64,000 nt of DNA from Ideonella sp. (lineage in GTDB: Bacteria; Pseudomonadota; Gammaproteobacteria; Burkholderiales; Burkholderiaceae_C). Both the position numbers and the translations under genes were made by a program. The stretch covers positions 248,001 through 312,000 of the forward strand of contig NZ_JADJDO010000004.1 of NCBI RefSeq assembly GCF_016702655.1, written 5' to 3'. The stretch's first letter is position 1. Each line of letters begins with the position of its first letter. Of this stretch, positions 19,887-30,550 are shown piece after piece. A model generated the notes under the pieces. That model was not told the origin of the DNA and did not search any database. It was given only the letters and a program-made list of their open reading frames with translations.

Positions 19887-21542
19887 TTACCCGCTGAGAC
19901 CCAACGACTTGCCCTTGGCCCGGCCGCCGCTGCGCGCCGCGCGCACGAGCACGGTCGGGAAGCTCACCGGCAGCGCGTTGGGGAAGTCGCGACTGAAGTG
20001 CAGGCCGCGGCTCTCGCGCCGCAGCAGCGCCGAGCGCACGATGAGTTCTGCGCAGTCGACGAGGTTGCGCAGTTCGAGCAGGTCGCGGTTGACGCGGAAG
20101 TTGGCGTAGTAGTCGTCGATCTCGCTGCGCAGCAGACGGATGCGGTGCATCGCCCGCTCCAGCCGCCGGGTGGTGCGCACGATGCCGACGTAGTTCCACA
20201 TCAGCAGGCGCAGCTCGTCCCAGTTGTGGGCGATCACGACCTGCTCGTCGGCGTTCTCGACCTGGCTCTCGTCCCAGTCCGGAAGCGCCGGATGCTCGTC
20301 ACCGGTGCGGCTGCCGATGTGCGCGGCACAGGTCCGGCCCAGCACCACGCATTCGAGCAGCGAGTTGCTCGCCAGCCGGTTCGCGCCGTGCAGCCCGGTG
20401 AACCCCGTCTCGCCGACCGCGTACAGCCCCGGAAGGTCGCTGCGGCCGTCGAGGTCGGTGACGACGCCGCCGCAACTGTAGTGCGCCGCCGGGACGACCG
20501 GGATCGGCTGCGCGGTGATATCGATGCCGCGCTTGAGGCAGCGCGCATGGATGGTCGGGAAATGCTCGCGCAGGTAGTCGGCGCCAAGATGGGTGGCGTC
20601 TAGCCACACGTGATCGAGGCCGTGCTTCTTCATCTCGAAGTCGATCGCGCGCGCGACGATGTCGCGCGGCGCGAGTTCGAGCCGCGCGTCGTGCGCCGCC
20701 ATGAAGCGCGCCGCGTCGCCCGTCATGCCCGGCAGCGTCAGGCGCCCGCCCTCGCCGCGCAGCGCCTCGGTGATCAGGAAGCTGCGCTCCTGCGGGTGGT
20801 ACAGGCAGGTCGGGTGGAACTGGATGAACTCCATGTTGCCGACCCGGCAGCCCGCGCGCCAGGCCATCGCGATGCCGTCGCCGGTGGCGGTGTCGGGGTT
20901 GCTGGTGTAGCGGTAGACCTTGCCGACGCCGCCGGTGGCGAGCACCACCGCGGCGGCAGGCAGCGTCTCGACGCGCTGGCGGTCGATATCGAGCGCATAC
21001 ACGCCGTAGCAGCGCGGCGACTCGTCGCGCTTCAGGTGGCGCGAGGTGATCACGTCGACCGCCATCCAGCGCTCGCGCAGCGCGATGTTGGGATGCGCGC
21101 GCACGCGCTCGAGCAGCACGTCGTGGATCGCCTTGCCGGTTGCGTCGGCGGCATGCGCGATGCGGCGCACCGCATGCCCGCCTTCGCGCGTCAGGTGCAG
21201 GCCGAGCGGGCCCTGCGGGTCGGCCGAGAACGGCACGCCGCAGCCGACCAGCCACTCGATCGCACGCGCGCTGTGCTCGGCGATGAAGCGCGCCGTGTGC
21301 TCGTCGACGAGGCCGGCGCCGGCCTCCTGCGTGTCGTGCACATGCGAGGCGATGCTGTCGTCGCCGCCGAGCACGCCGACGATGCCGCCCTGGGCCCAGG
21401 CCGTGGCTCCCTCCTCGACCGGCCGCTTGGCGAGCACGACCACCGGCAGCCGCTCGGCCACGTGCAGCGCCACCGTCAGGCCGGCCAGGCCGGCACCGAC
21501 GATCACCACCGGGTGCGGGGCCCGGTCCTGGGCATTGGGCAT
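19887..21542 (-). CDS. nadB: L-aspartate oxidase NadB
   Basis: FAD enzyme of 551 residues that oxidises aspartate to iminoaspartate, the substrate of NadA. The N-terminal dinucleotide fold is VIVGAGLAGLTVAL. The flavoprotein motifs GATAWAQGGI, HTARFIAEHSARA and GLHGANRLASNSLLE, and the C-terminal helical domain, are complete. It begins at ATG 21542 and diverges from the hypothetical gene at 21732. Together with nadA and nadC this region encodes the whole de novo route to nicotinate mononucleotide. Confidence 0.96.
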   Translation of the reverse strand: MPNAQDRAPHPVVIVGAGLAGLTVALHVAERLPVVVLAKRPVEEGATAWAQGGIVGVLGGDDSIASHVHDTQEAGAGLVDEHTARFIAEHSARAIEWLVGCGVPFSADPQGPLGLHLTREGGHAVRRIAHAADATGKAIHDVLLERVRAHPNIALRERWMAVDVITSRHLKRDESPRCYGVYALDIDRQRVETLPAAAVVLATGGVGKVYRYTSNPDTATGDGIAMAWRAGCRVGNMEFIQFHPTCLYHPQERSFLITEALRGEGGRLTLPGMTGDAARFMAAHDARLELAPRDIVARAIDFEMKKHGLDHVWLDATHLGADYLREHFPTIHARCLKRGIDITAQPIPVVPAAHYSCGGVVTDLDGRSDLPGLYAVGETGFTGLHGANRLASNSLLECVVLGRTCAAHIGSRTGDEHPALPDWDESQVENADEQVVIAHNWDELRLLMWNYVGIVRTTRRLERAMHRIRLLRSEIDDYYANFRVNRDLLELRNLVDCAELIVRSALLRRESRGLHFSRDFPNALPVSFPTVLVRAARSGGRAKGKSLGLSG

Positions 21543-21731
21543 GGTGCGGGGGCTTGGGGGGCCCGGTACGGGCGCCGGCGCCGGGGTTGGCCGTTGTGGG
21601 GGGTGAGGGCGATTCTATCGGCGCCGATTGCGCGCCGGATGTCACGCCTCAATCGGCGCGCGCTGTGTCAGAGTTATGCTTGATGCGCCCTGCCGTCTTT
21701 CGGCGGGCGGGATCACACCACGGGCCACGCC

Positions 21732-23072
21732 ATGACGCCGAGCAACGAGACCGGTTTCGAACCGACCGCCACGCGCAGCAGCACGCGCGCCGGCGATCTT
21801 CTCGACGCCTGGCAGGCCACGCGCGCGCAGACCGCGCTCGCGACGCGCTTCGTCGGCAACAAGGACGAGTACCTCGCCACGCAGCCAGCCGACATCGGCC
21901 GTCCGGTGGGCGACAACCTGCGCGAGTTGTTCGTCTCCTGCGATCCCGCGCCGGCGCTGCTGCAGCAGTTCGACCACGCGCAGCCCGAATTCATTGCCGT
22001 GCACGACATCGGTACCGACTCGTCGCGCAAGCTGCTCGTCGCCGTGGCCGAGGCCACCGGCTTGGCGATCAAGAAGCTCGCCATCCGGCGCCAGGGCTAC
22101 GGTACAACGCTGGCGACGCTCGAGTTCATCGAGTTTCCCGCCGCCGAGGGCGGCGCACTGCGGCTGTACTGCACCGAAACCGATGCCGACACGAGCTCGC
22201 GCCACGGCCTGGCGCGGGTGCTGCTGGCCTACAGCCGCCTCGCGGTGCTGATGGTGGGCGACCTGCCCGGCCATGCGCTCGCGTCGGCGTTCAAACCGCT
22301 GCGCGACGACATCATCACCGGGCCCTGGCCGAACCGCGACCTGCTGCTGGTGCCGGTGGCGTCGAGCGCCGCGCTCGCCGCCCAGGGCGGCGACCTCGGC
22401 CGCGGCATCGGGATCACGGTCCGCACCACGCCGGCCGCCGTCCGGCCATCGGACGCCTGGAACTTCATCAGCGGCGCCTGGGGTCGCTTGCGCAGCCAGA
22501 TCAGCGCCACGGGCAAGGTCATCCCAGCGCTTGCGACTGGGGCGTCCGCACCCGCGCCCGCCGCGCAAGCGCAGCCCGCCGAGGCCGGCGCGGCGACGAG
22601 CTTCGGCCCCACCGCCCGCACGCCAACGCTGCAGCCGCTGTCGCTGCGGCCGATGCCCGCCGTGCCGCAGACCACGGGCCAGACGATCGATGCGCCGACG
22701 GCCGAACTGCTGCTGCGCTACGTGCAGCAGGTGCACAAGTTGAACGGCATGCTCGACGCCTGCGTGTTCGACGCCTCCAGCGGGCGCAGCGTCGCCCATG
22801 CGGGCAGCGCGCCGGATGCCGACCTGCTGGGTTCGGTGGGCTCGGGGCTGTTGGCATCGCTGACGCGCGCCGCGCTGCGCCTTGCGCTCACCGCCGAACT
22901 GCCCGAGGCCGCGGTCACGCTCGATGCGCGCCACCTCGTGCTGCGCCCGGTGCCGCGCCATCCAGGCCTGATGCTGCAAGCCGTGCTCGACAAGCAGCAC
23001 GCCAACCTCACGCTGGCGCGATTGCAGATCCAGCGCCTGGACGAGCTGTTCGACGAGGCCGCCGGCGCCTGA
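21732..23072 (+). CDS. Hypothetical protein, possibly with a C-terminal roadblock/LC7-like domain
   Basis: Function not recognised. The 446-residue product has no signal peptide or membrane segment. Residues ~30-260 form one mixed alpha/beta region. A low-complexity Ala/Pro linker (~265-310) follows. The last ~130 residues (from APTAELLLRYVQQVHKL) contain ACVFDASSGRSVAHAG, which resembles the strand-turn start of roadblock/LC7 domains, and end in a helix-rich tail. That resemblance is by eye only. It diverges from nadB and is followed by repeats rather than a partner gene. Codon use is like that of its neighbours, so it is a genuine gene. Confidence 0.75.
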   Translation: MTPSNETGFEPTATRSSTRAGDLLDAWQATRAQTALATRFVGNKDEYLATQPADIGRPVGDNLRELFVSCDPAPALLQQFDHAQPEFIAVHDIGTDSSRKLLVAVAEATGLAIKKLAIRRQGYGTTLATLEFIEFPAAEGGALRLYCTETDADTSSRHGLARVLLAYSRLAVLMVGDLPGHALASAFKPLRDDIITGPWPNRDLLLVPVASSAALAAQGGDLGRGIGITVRTTPAAVRPSDAWNFISGAWGRLRSQISATGKVIPALATGASAPAPAAQAQPAEAGAATSFGPTARTPTLQPLSLRPMPAVPQTTGQTIDAPTAELLLRYVQQVHKLNGMLDACVFDASSGRSVAHAGSAPDADLLGSVGSGLLASLTRAALRLALTAELPEAAVTLDARHLVLRPVPRHPGLMLQAVLDKQHANLTLARLQIQRLDELFDEAAGA

Positions 23073-23111
23073 GCGGTGCGGCGTCTCACAAGGAAACGCC
23101 GGGCCCCTGCG

Positions 23112-23140
23112 GGCCGCAGCCAACGCAACGAGCTTGGGGC
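23112..23140. repeat. 29-bp dispersed intergenic repeat C, copy 2
   Basis: Same sequence as 19853-19881 except one base (A for G in the CAACGCA-CG core), 40 bases after the stop of the hypothetical gene. Both copies sit just beyond gene 3' ends, consistent with a transcript-end element. Confidence 0.65.
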
Positions 23141-23148
23141 AGTTATCT

Positions 23149-23287
23149 GAGTTGCCCACCGCGCATCGGCGACCCGCGGGCCCCGGGGGGGGGGGGGGGG
23201 CGGGCGCCACACCAGCGGGCCGAACCCGATCCGGCCCCGGTCGGGTCGCCCGGGGGCGGCCGGCGGCCGGGGGTGGTCAGTCTAATT
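23149..23287. repeat. Composite dispersed repeat (A3 and B1) with a 16-G run
   Basis: Between convergent genes. Bases 23149-23178 are a degenerate copy of repeat A (44377-44423). Bases 23220-23287 are a copy of the hairpin repeat B (44483-44560), with CCGAACCCGATCCGG facing CCGGTCGGGT. Between them 23185-23200 are 16 consecutive G. No coding potential is seen in the 215 bases between stops. Confidence 0.65.
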
Positions 23288-23899
23288 TCAGGCGACCACG
23301 GCGATCAGCGCCGGGTCGTCGGCATGCTCGAGCAGGATGGTGCGCACCCAGGCCTGCCAGGCACGGCCGAAGGCATCGAGCGCGGCCTCGTCGGCCCCGG
23401 GGGCCAGGGCCTGCGCCATGCAGGCCGCCAGCTCTGCGGGCCGGGGCACGGCCTGCACATGGTGCGCAAGCTCGACGGCGCGGCCGTTGTCGTTGCGCGT
23501 GAAGCGGATCTCGCCCTTCATCTCGACGCCGAAGCGCAGCAGCCCGTTGCGCGCATGGCGCCCTGCCAAGCCCCTGAAGCCGCCGTCACCGGCGGCGCCG
23601 GTGACGAGCGCCGCCACGCTTGCGATCACGCCGGCTACGCCCTCGTCGATCCGCTGGCGCAGCTCGACCTGCAACTCGCCGCGCTGCGGCAAGTCCTCCG
23701 GGTAGAGGCACTCCAGCGCCCGGCGCGTCATCAGCCAGGCCCCGGCCACCGTCGGGCAGGAGTGCCCGGCAAGCTTGACGGCATCGATATAGCGGTACTC
23801 GATGACGCCGCCCTCGGCCGCGCCCAGTAGACGGGCGAGCGGGTCGACGACGGCGATTGCAGGTACCGCATCGTAGAAGTCGGGCGTGCGCATGGCCAT
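23288..23899 (-). CDS. FmdE-like protein of unknown function
   Basis: A 203-residue soluble protein. The AVKLAGHSCPTVAGAWLMTRRAL segment has the GHxCP pattern typical of the FmdE family (named for formylmethanofuran dehydrogenase subunit E operons), whose members bind metal or heme-like cofactors; assignment is by motif only. MKGEIRFTRNDNG and the C-terminal helices show no further recognised motif. It lies 6 bases after the clpB stop on the same strand, so it may be read with clpB, which is an unusual partner. The start ATG 23899 could be ATG 23893. Confidence 0.6.
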   Translation of the reverse strand: MAMRTPDFYDAVPAIAVVDPLARLLGAAEGGVIEYRYIDAVKLAGHSCPTVAGAWLMTRRALECLYPEDLPQRGELQVELRQRIDEGVAGVIASVAALVTGAAGDGGFRGLAGRHARNGLLRFGVEMKGEIRFTRNDNGRAVELAHHVQAVPRPAELAACMAQALAPGADEAALDAFGRAWQAWVRTILLEHADDPALIAVVA

Positions 23900-23905
23900 C
23901 GCGGT

Positions 23906-26509
<2,604 letters not shown>

Positions 26510-26534
26510 GGGATGAATCCTCCGATTCCCCTTG

Positions 26535-26562
26535 AGGTTAGGCGCGGCGGCCCGATTTCAAG
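26535..26562 (-). promoter_or_regulatory. Sigma-32-like heat-shock promoter of clpB
   Basis: On the minus strand CTTGAAA (26562-26556), 13 bases, CCTAACCT (26542-26535). It has the same layout as the grpE element at 9484-9511, and it lies 26 bases before the clpB ATG. Confidence 0.65.
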
Positions 26563-26630
26563 ACAGTGACGCGCTGACGCTGGTCAAGGTTGGCGCGCTG
26601 GCGCGCACCGGGCCGCGCTCCAGCGTGGGG

Positions 26631-27116
26631 TCAGCCGTTGGCGTTGCCGGCGGCTGCAATGCCCCAGCGGGCGAGCGCCGCATCGTCGCTGGCGCGCGCG
26701 TCGACCCATTGTGCGCCCTGCGGCGTGTGTTCTTTCTTCCAGAACGGTGCCTGGGTCTTCAGGTAGTCCATCAGGAACTCGCAGGCCTGGAAGGCCTGGC
26801 CGCGGTGCGCGGAGGTCACTGCGACGAGGACGATCTGATCGAGCGGCAGCAAGGCCCCGACGCGATGCACGACGCGCGCACCGCGGATGTCGAAGCGGCG
26901 CCCTGCCTCGTCGATCATGGCCTCGATGGCGCGCTCGGTCATGCCGGGGTAATGCTCGAGTTCCATCGTCGCGATCGCCGCGCCGTCGCTCAGGTCGCGC
27001 ACCGTGCCGACGAAGGCGACGACCGCGCCCACCCCGCCGTCACCGGCGCGCAGGGCGGCGACTTCGACGCCGAGGTCGAAGTCCTGTGGCTGGATGCTGA
27101 CGCGCGCGACGGCCAT
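26631..27116 (-). CDS. moaE: Molybdopterin synthase large subunit MoaE
   Basis: Catalytic subunit of 161 residues that, with MoaD, puts two sulfurs on cyclic pyranopterin monophosphate. It has the family motifs GAVVAFVGTVRDLSDG, LEHYPGMTERAIE, HRVGALLPLDQIVLVAV, SAHRGQAFQACEFLMDYLK and a C-terminal PFWKKE. The start ATG 27116 lies 4 bases after the moaD stop; the frame is open upstream to 27245, but that is moaD in another frame. It is the last gene of the alaA-to-moaE chain. Confidence 0.95.
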   Translation of the reverse strand: MAVARVSIQPQDFDLGVEVAALRAGDGGVGAVVAFVGTVRDLSDGAAIATMELEHYPGMTERAIEAMIDEAGRRFDIRGARVVHRVGALLPLDQIVLVAVTSAHRGQAFQACEFLMDYLKTQAPFWKKEHTPQGAQWVDARASDDAALARWGIAAAGNANG

Positions 27117-27120
27117 GCCC

Positions 27121-27372
27121 TCAACCTCCGGTGACGGGCGGGAAGAACGCCACCTCGGCGCCGTCGTGGAGCAGGGCCGCCTCGCCGCACAGCGTCTGGT
27201 CGAGCGCGGTGCGGATCGCGCGCCCGCGCGCCAGCGCCTCGGCATGGGCGCCGCCGCGCTCGATCAGAAGGTCGCGCAGCGCGCCGACGCTCGTCCCGGC
27301 CGGGATCGCGAGCGATTCAGCTTGCCCCAGGGCCTCGCGCAGCGAGGCGAAATAGCGCAGGTTGACGTTCAT
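27121..27372 (-). CDS. moaD: Molybdopterin synthase sulfur carrier MoaD
   Basis: Ubiquitin-like carrier of 83 residues whose C-terminal Gly-Gly (PPVTGG) is thiocarboxylated and inserted into MoaE. The start MNVNLRYFASLRE at ATG 27372 overlaps the moeA stop by one base (TGATG) with CTCTCCTG just upstream, indicating coupling. Its length and GG tail are typical. Confidence 0.94.
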   Translation of the reverse strand: MNVNLRYFASLREALGQAESLAIPAGTSVGALRDLLIERGGAHAEALARGRAIRTALDQTLCGEAALLHDGAEVAFFPPVTGG

Positions 27373-28628
27373 CAGGAGAGCAGGTCGGCAAACGACAGGT
27401 AGCGTACGCCATCGCCGCGCCGGATGGTCTGGCCGGGCGCGATATCCACCACGCCGTCGCCCCACACCGCCGAGGTGAGTACGGCCGAGCTCTGGTTGGC
27501 GAAGAGTTCGAGCGCACCTTCGCCGTTGCGCCGCACACGCACGAACTCGCGCCGGCGGTCAGGGCGCGGCCAGTCGAAACCGGCGCGCACGACGAGCGCG
27601 GATGGCAACTCGGGCGCCACCGGCGCGCCCTGCAGGCGCAGCAGCAGCGGCCGCACCGCGAGCAGGAAGGTGACGAAGCTCGACACCGGATTGCCGGGCA
27701 GGCCCACGAACCAGGCGCTGCCGGTCGAAGCGGCGCCGCGCCGCACTTCCCCGAACGCGAGCGGCTTGCCGGGCTTGATCGCCACCTGCCACAGGTCGAG
27801 CCGGCCTTCGGCCTGGACCGCAGGGCGCAGGTGATCCTCCTCGCCGACCGAGACGCCGCCCGAGGTGACGATCAGGTCGCTTTGATCGGCCGCCCGGCGC
27901 AGCGCGTCGCGCGTCGCGGCGAGCGTGTCGGGAACGATGCCCAGATCCGCGCACTCGCAGCCGAAGGCCTGCAGCAGGCCGCGCAGCGTGTAGCGATTCG
28001 AGTTGTAGATCGCGCCCGGGCGCAGCGGCTGGCCCGGCATCACGAGCTCGTCGCCGGTGGAAAAAAGCGCCACGCGCGGTCGGCGCGCGACCGCGAGCGT
28101 GGCCGCGCCGACCGACGCCGCGAGGCCGAGCGCCTGCGGCGTCAGCCGGGTGCCTGCGGGCAGCACGACGCTGCCACGGCGCACGTCCTCGCCCTGGCGC
28201 CGCACCCATTGCCCCGGTTCGGGGGTGGCGTCGATGCGCACGCTGCCGTCGGCCTGTGCCTGGCATTGCTCCTGCATCACGACTGCGTCGGCGCCGGCGG
28301 GGATCTGGGCGCCGGTGAAGATGCGCGCGGCGCTGCCGGGCGCCAGCGGCGTACCCACGGCGCCGGCCGGGATGCGCTGCGAGACCGGCAGCACGGTGCC
28401 GGGCGCCGGCACATCGGCCGCGCGCAGCGCATAGCCGTCCATCGAGGTGTTGTCCGCCGGCGGCACGTCGAGCAGCGACGACACGCCCTCGGCCAGCACG
28501 CGGCCGAGGGCGTCGAAGGTCGCGAGGCGCTCGACCTCAGGCAGCGGACGGACGGCCCGCAGCAGCCGCGTCAGCGCCTCCTCCAGCGTCAGCATCGGCG
28601 AGCCAGTCTTCGGGGGCGCGGTACTCAT
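27372..28628 (-). CDS. moeA: Molybdopterin molybdotransferase MoeA (copy 1)
   Basis: Inserts molybdate into adenylated molybdopterin. It keeps the family motifs DNTSMDGYAL, FTGAQIPAGADAVV, FSTGDELV, IYNSNRYTL, VTSGGVSVGEEDH, KPGKPLAFG and GLPGNPVSSF. ATG 28628 (418 residues) is chosen; ATG 28595 (MLTLEEAL) is also possible. The 5' end overlaps the 3' end of mobB by about 90 bases. A second complete moeA is at 57829. Having two copies is common in betaproteobacteria, and the division of labour is unknown. Confidence 0.92.
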   Translation of the reverse strand: MSTAPPKTGSPMLTLEEALTRLLRAVRPLPEVERLATFDALGRVLAEGVSSLLDVPPADNTSMDGYALRAADVPAPGTVLPVSQRIPAGAVGTPLAPGSAARIFTGAQIPAGADAVVMQEQCQAQADGSVRIDATPEPGQWVRRQGEDVRRGSVVLPAGTRLTPQALGLAASVGAATLAVARRPRVALFSTGDELVMPGQPLRPGAIYNSNRYTLRGLLQAFGCECADLGIVPDTLAATRDALRRAADQSDLIVTSGGVSVGEEDHLRPAVQAEGRLDLWQVAIKPGKPLAFGEVRRGAASTGSAWFVGLPGNPVSSFVTFLLAVRPLLLRLQGAPVAPELPSALVVRAGFDWPRPDRRREFVRVRRNGEGALELFANQSSAVLTSAVWGDGVVDIAPGQTIRRGDGVRYLSFADLLS

Positions 28629-29130
28629 AGCGGGCTGCAGTCTCCAGCAGGAAGTCGGCCACCGCATCGGGCGCATTCAGGTCCAGGACCGGCAGTGCGG
28701 TCGGCTGCGGCAGGCGTTGCGGGCTGTCGGTGGCGATTGCGACGACGAAGGGGTCGTCAGGGTAGCGCACCGGCTTGCCGAGCGCATCGCGCCAGACCTC
28801 GATCTTGAGCAGGTCGGCGTTCTTGAAGCCCTCGACCAGTGCCCAGTCGCAGTCGACGAGTTCGGCCAGCAACTGGTGCACCGTCGGCTGGACTTCGAAT
28901 GCGAACTCGCGCATCTTGGCCAGGCGCCGGCGCGATGCGACCACGACTTCGAACGCGCCCGCCTGGCGGTGGCGCCAGGTGTCCTTGCCCGGATGATCGA
29001 TGTCGAAGTCGTGATGCGCATGCTTGACCACCGAGACCCGCTGGCCGGCCATCACGAGGCCCGCGATGACGCGCTCGACGAGCGTCGTCTTGCCCGAGCC
29101 CGACCAACCCGAGAAGCCGATGACCTTCAC
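28537..29130 (-). CDS. mobB: Molybdopterin-guanine dinucleotide biosynthesis accessory protein MobB
   Basis: GTP-binding adaptor of 197 residues. GTG 29130 starts VKVIGFSGWSGSGKTTLVE with Walker A at 8-16. It continues with SVVKHAHHDFDIDHPGKDTWRHRQAGA and LVEGFKNADLLKIEVWR, both typical of MobB. A start at 29184 would lie inside thrC. The gene begins 10 bases after the thrC stop and runs into moeA. Its partner MobA is encoded far away at 56707. Confidence 0.92.
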   Translation of the reverse strand: MKVIGFSGWSGSGKTTLVERVIAGLVMAGQRVSVVKHAHHDFDIDHPGKDTWRHRQAGAFEVVVASRRRLAKMREFAFEVQPTVHQLLAELVDCDWALVEGFKNADLLKIEVWRDALGKPVRYPDDPFVVAIATDSPQRLPQPTALPVLDLNAPDAVADFLLETAARYEYRAPEDWLADADAGGGADAAAAGRPSAA

Positions 29131-29140
29131 GCCATCGCCC

Positions 29141-30550
29141 TCACGCGACACGAGCCTCGATGAAGCGCTTGACCGCGCCGGCATCGGCAGCCATCACGAC
29201 GCAGCGCCGTGGCAGCGCCTCGATGCCCCGCTGGGCCGCGGGGCGCGCCGGTTCGACGCCGAGCGCCTCGACGATGGTCGCCGCGAACTTGGCCGGTTGC
29301 GCCGTCTCGAGGACGATCATCGGCACGCCGGGCTCTTGCTGCTCGCGCGCGACCTTCACGCCGTCGGCGGTATGGGGGTCTATCGTCACGCCGCAAGCGT
29401 CGAAGACGCTGCGAATCGTCGCCACGCGGTCGGCGTGCGTGCTGCGTCCGGAGGCGAAGCCGAAGCGCGGCAGGCGATCGCGCTCGGCGGCGCTGAGGCT
29501 GAACGCGCTGCCCTGCGCCAGGCGCTGCGCGAACAGCTCGCGCACGCGCGCCGCGTCGCGGCCGACGAGGTCGAACACGAAGCGCTCGAAGTTCGAGGCC
29601 TTGGAGATGTCCATCGACGGGCTCGAGGTCTCGTGCGTCTCGGAAGCCGCGCGCACGCGGTAGGTGCCGGTGCGGAAGAACTCGTCGAGCACGTCGTTCT
29701 CGTTCGTCGCCGCGACGAGCTTGCGGATCGGCAGGCCCATGCTGCGCGCGACGTGGCCGGCGCAGATGTTGCCGAAGTTGCCCGACGGGACGGCGAAGCT
29801 CACCTGCTCGTCATTCGACCGTGTGGCCCGGAAGTAGCCGGCGAAGTAGTACACGACCTGCGCCAGCAGCCGCGCCCAGTTGATCGAGTTGACGGTGCCG
29901 ATGCGGTGCCGGCGCTTGAAGTCGAGGTCGTTCGAAACTGCCTTGACGATGTCCTGGCAGTCGTCGAACACGCCCTCTATGGCGATGTTGTGGATGTTCG
30001 CGTCCTGCAGGGAAAACATCTGCGCCTGCTGGAACGGGCTCATGCGGCCGTGCGGCGAGAGCATGAAGACGTTCACGCCGCGCTTGCCGCGCAGCGCGTA
30101 CTCGGCGGCGCTGCCGGTGTCGCCGGAGGTCGCGCCGAGCACGTTGAGCCGCTCGCCGCGGCGCGCCAGTTCGTACTCGAACAGGTTGCCGAGCAACTGC
30201 ATCGCCATGTCCTTGAAGGCGAGCGTCGGGCCGTTGGACAACGCCTGCAGCCAGAGACCGTCGCCGATGGCCTTGAGCGGCGTGATCTCCGGCGTGCCGA
30301 AGATCGCGGCGGTGTAGGTCTTGTCGATCAAACCGCGCAGATCGGCGGCGGGGATGTCGTCGATGTAGAGCGACAGGATCTCGAACGCCAGGTCTGGGTA
30401 GGACAGGCTGCGCCAGCGCGCGAGTGTCGCGGCGTCGATGTGCGGATAGCGCTCGGGCAGGTACAGCCCGCCGTCGGGCGCCAGGCCTTCGAGGAGGATG
30501 TCGCTGAAAGCGCGCGGCGTGGCGTCGCCGCGCGTACTGACGTACTTCAA
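29141..30550 (-). CDS. thrC: Threonine synthase ThrC
   Basis: PLP enzyme of 469 residues converting O-phosphohomoserine to threonine. It begins with TTG 30550 (LKYVSTRGDATPRAFSDIL, the usual N-terminus), which overlaps the hom stop by 4 bases (TTGA). The PLP lysine lies in GPTLAFKDMAMQ, and GATSGDTGSAA and SGNFGNICAG are present. The frame is open to 31402, but upstream residues are hom in another frame. Gene order hom-thrC gives a complete end of the threonine path from aspartate semialdehyde except homoserine kinase, which is not in the window. Confidence 0.95.
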   Translation of the reverse strand: MKYVSTRGDATPRAFSDILLEGLAPDGGLYLPERYPHIDAATLARWRSLSYPDLAFEILSLYIDDIPAADLRGLIDKTYTAAIFGTPEITPLKAIGDGLWLQALSNGPTLAFKDMAMQLLGNLFEYELARRGERLNVLGATSGDTGSAAEYALRGKRGVNVFMLSPHGRMSPFQQAQMFSLQDANIHNIAIEGVFDDCQDIVKAVSNDLDFKRRHRIGTVNSINWARLLAQVVYYFAGYFRATRSNDEQVSFAVPSGNFGNICAGHVARSMGLPIRKLVAATNENDVLDEFFRTGTYRVRAASETHETSSPSMDISKASNFERFVFDLVGRDAARVRELFAQRLAQGSAFSLSAAERDRLPRFGFASGRSTHADRVATIRSVFDACGVTIDPHTADGVKVAREQQEPGVPMIVLETAQPAKFAATIVEALGVEPARPAAQRGIEALPRRCVVMAADAGAVKRFIEARVA

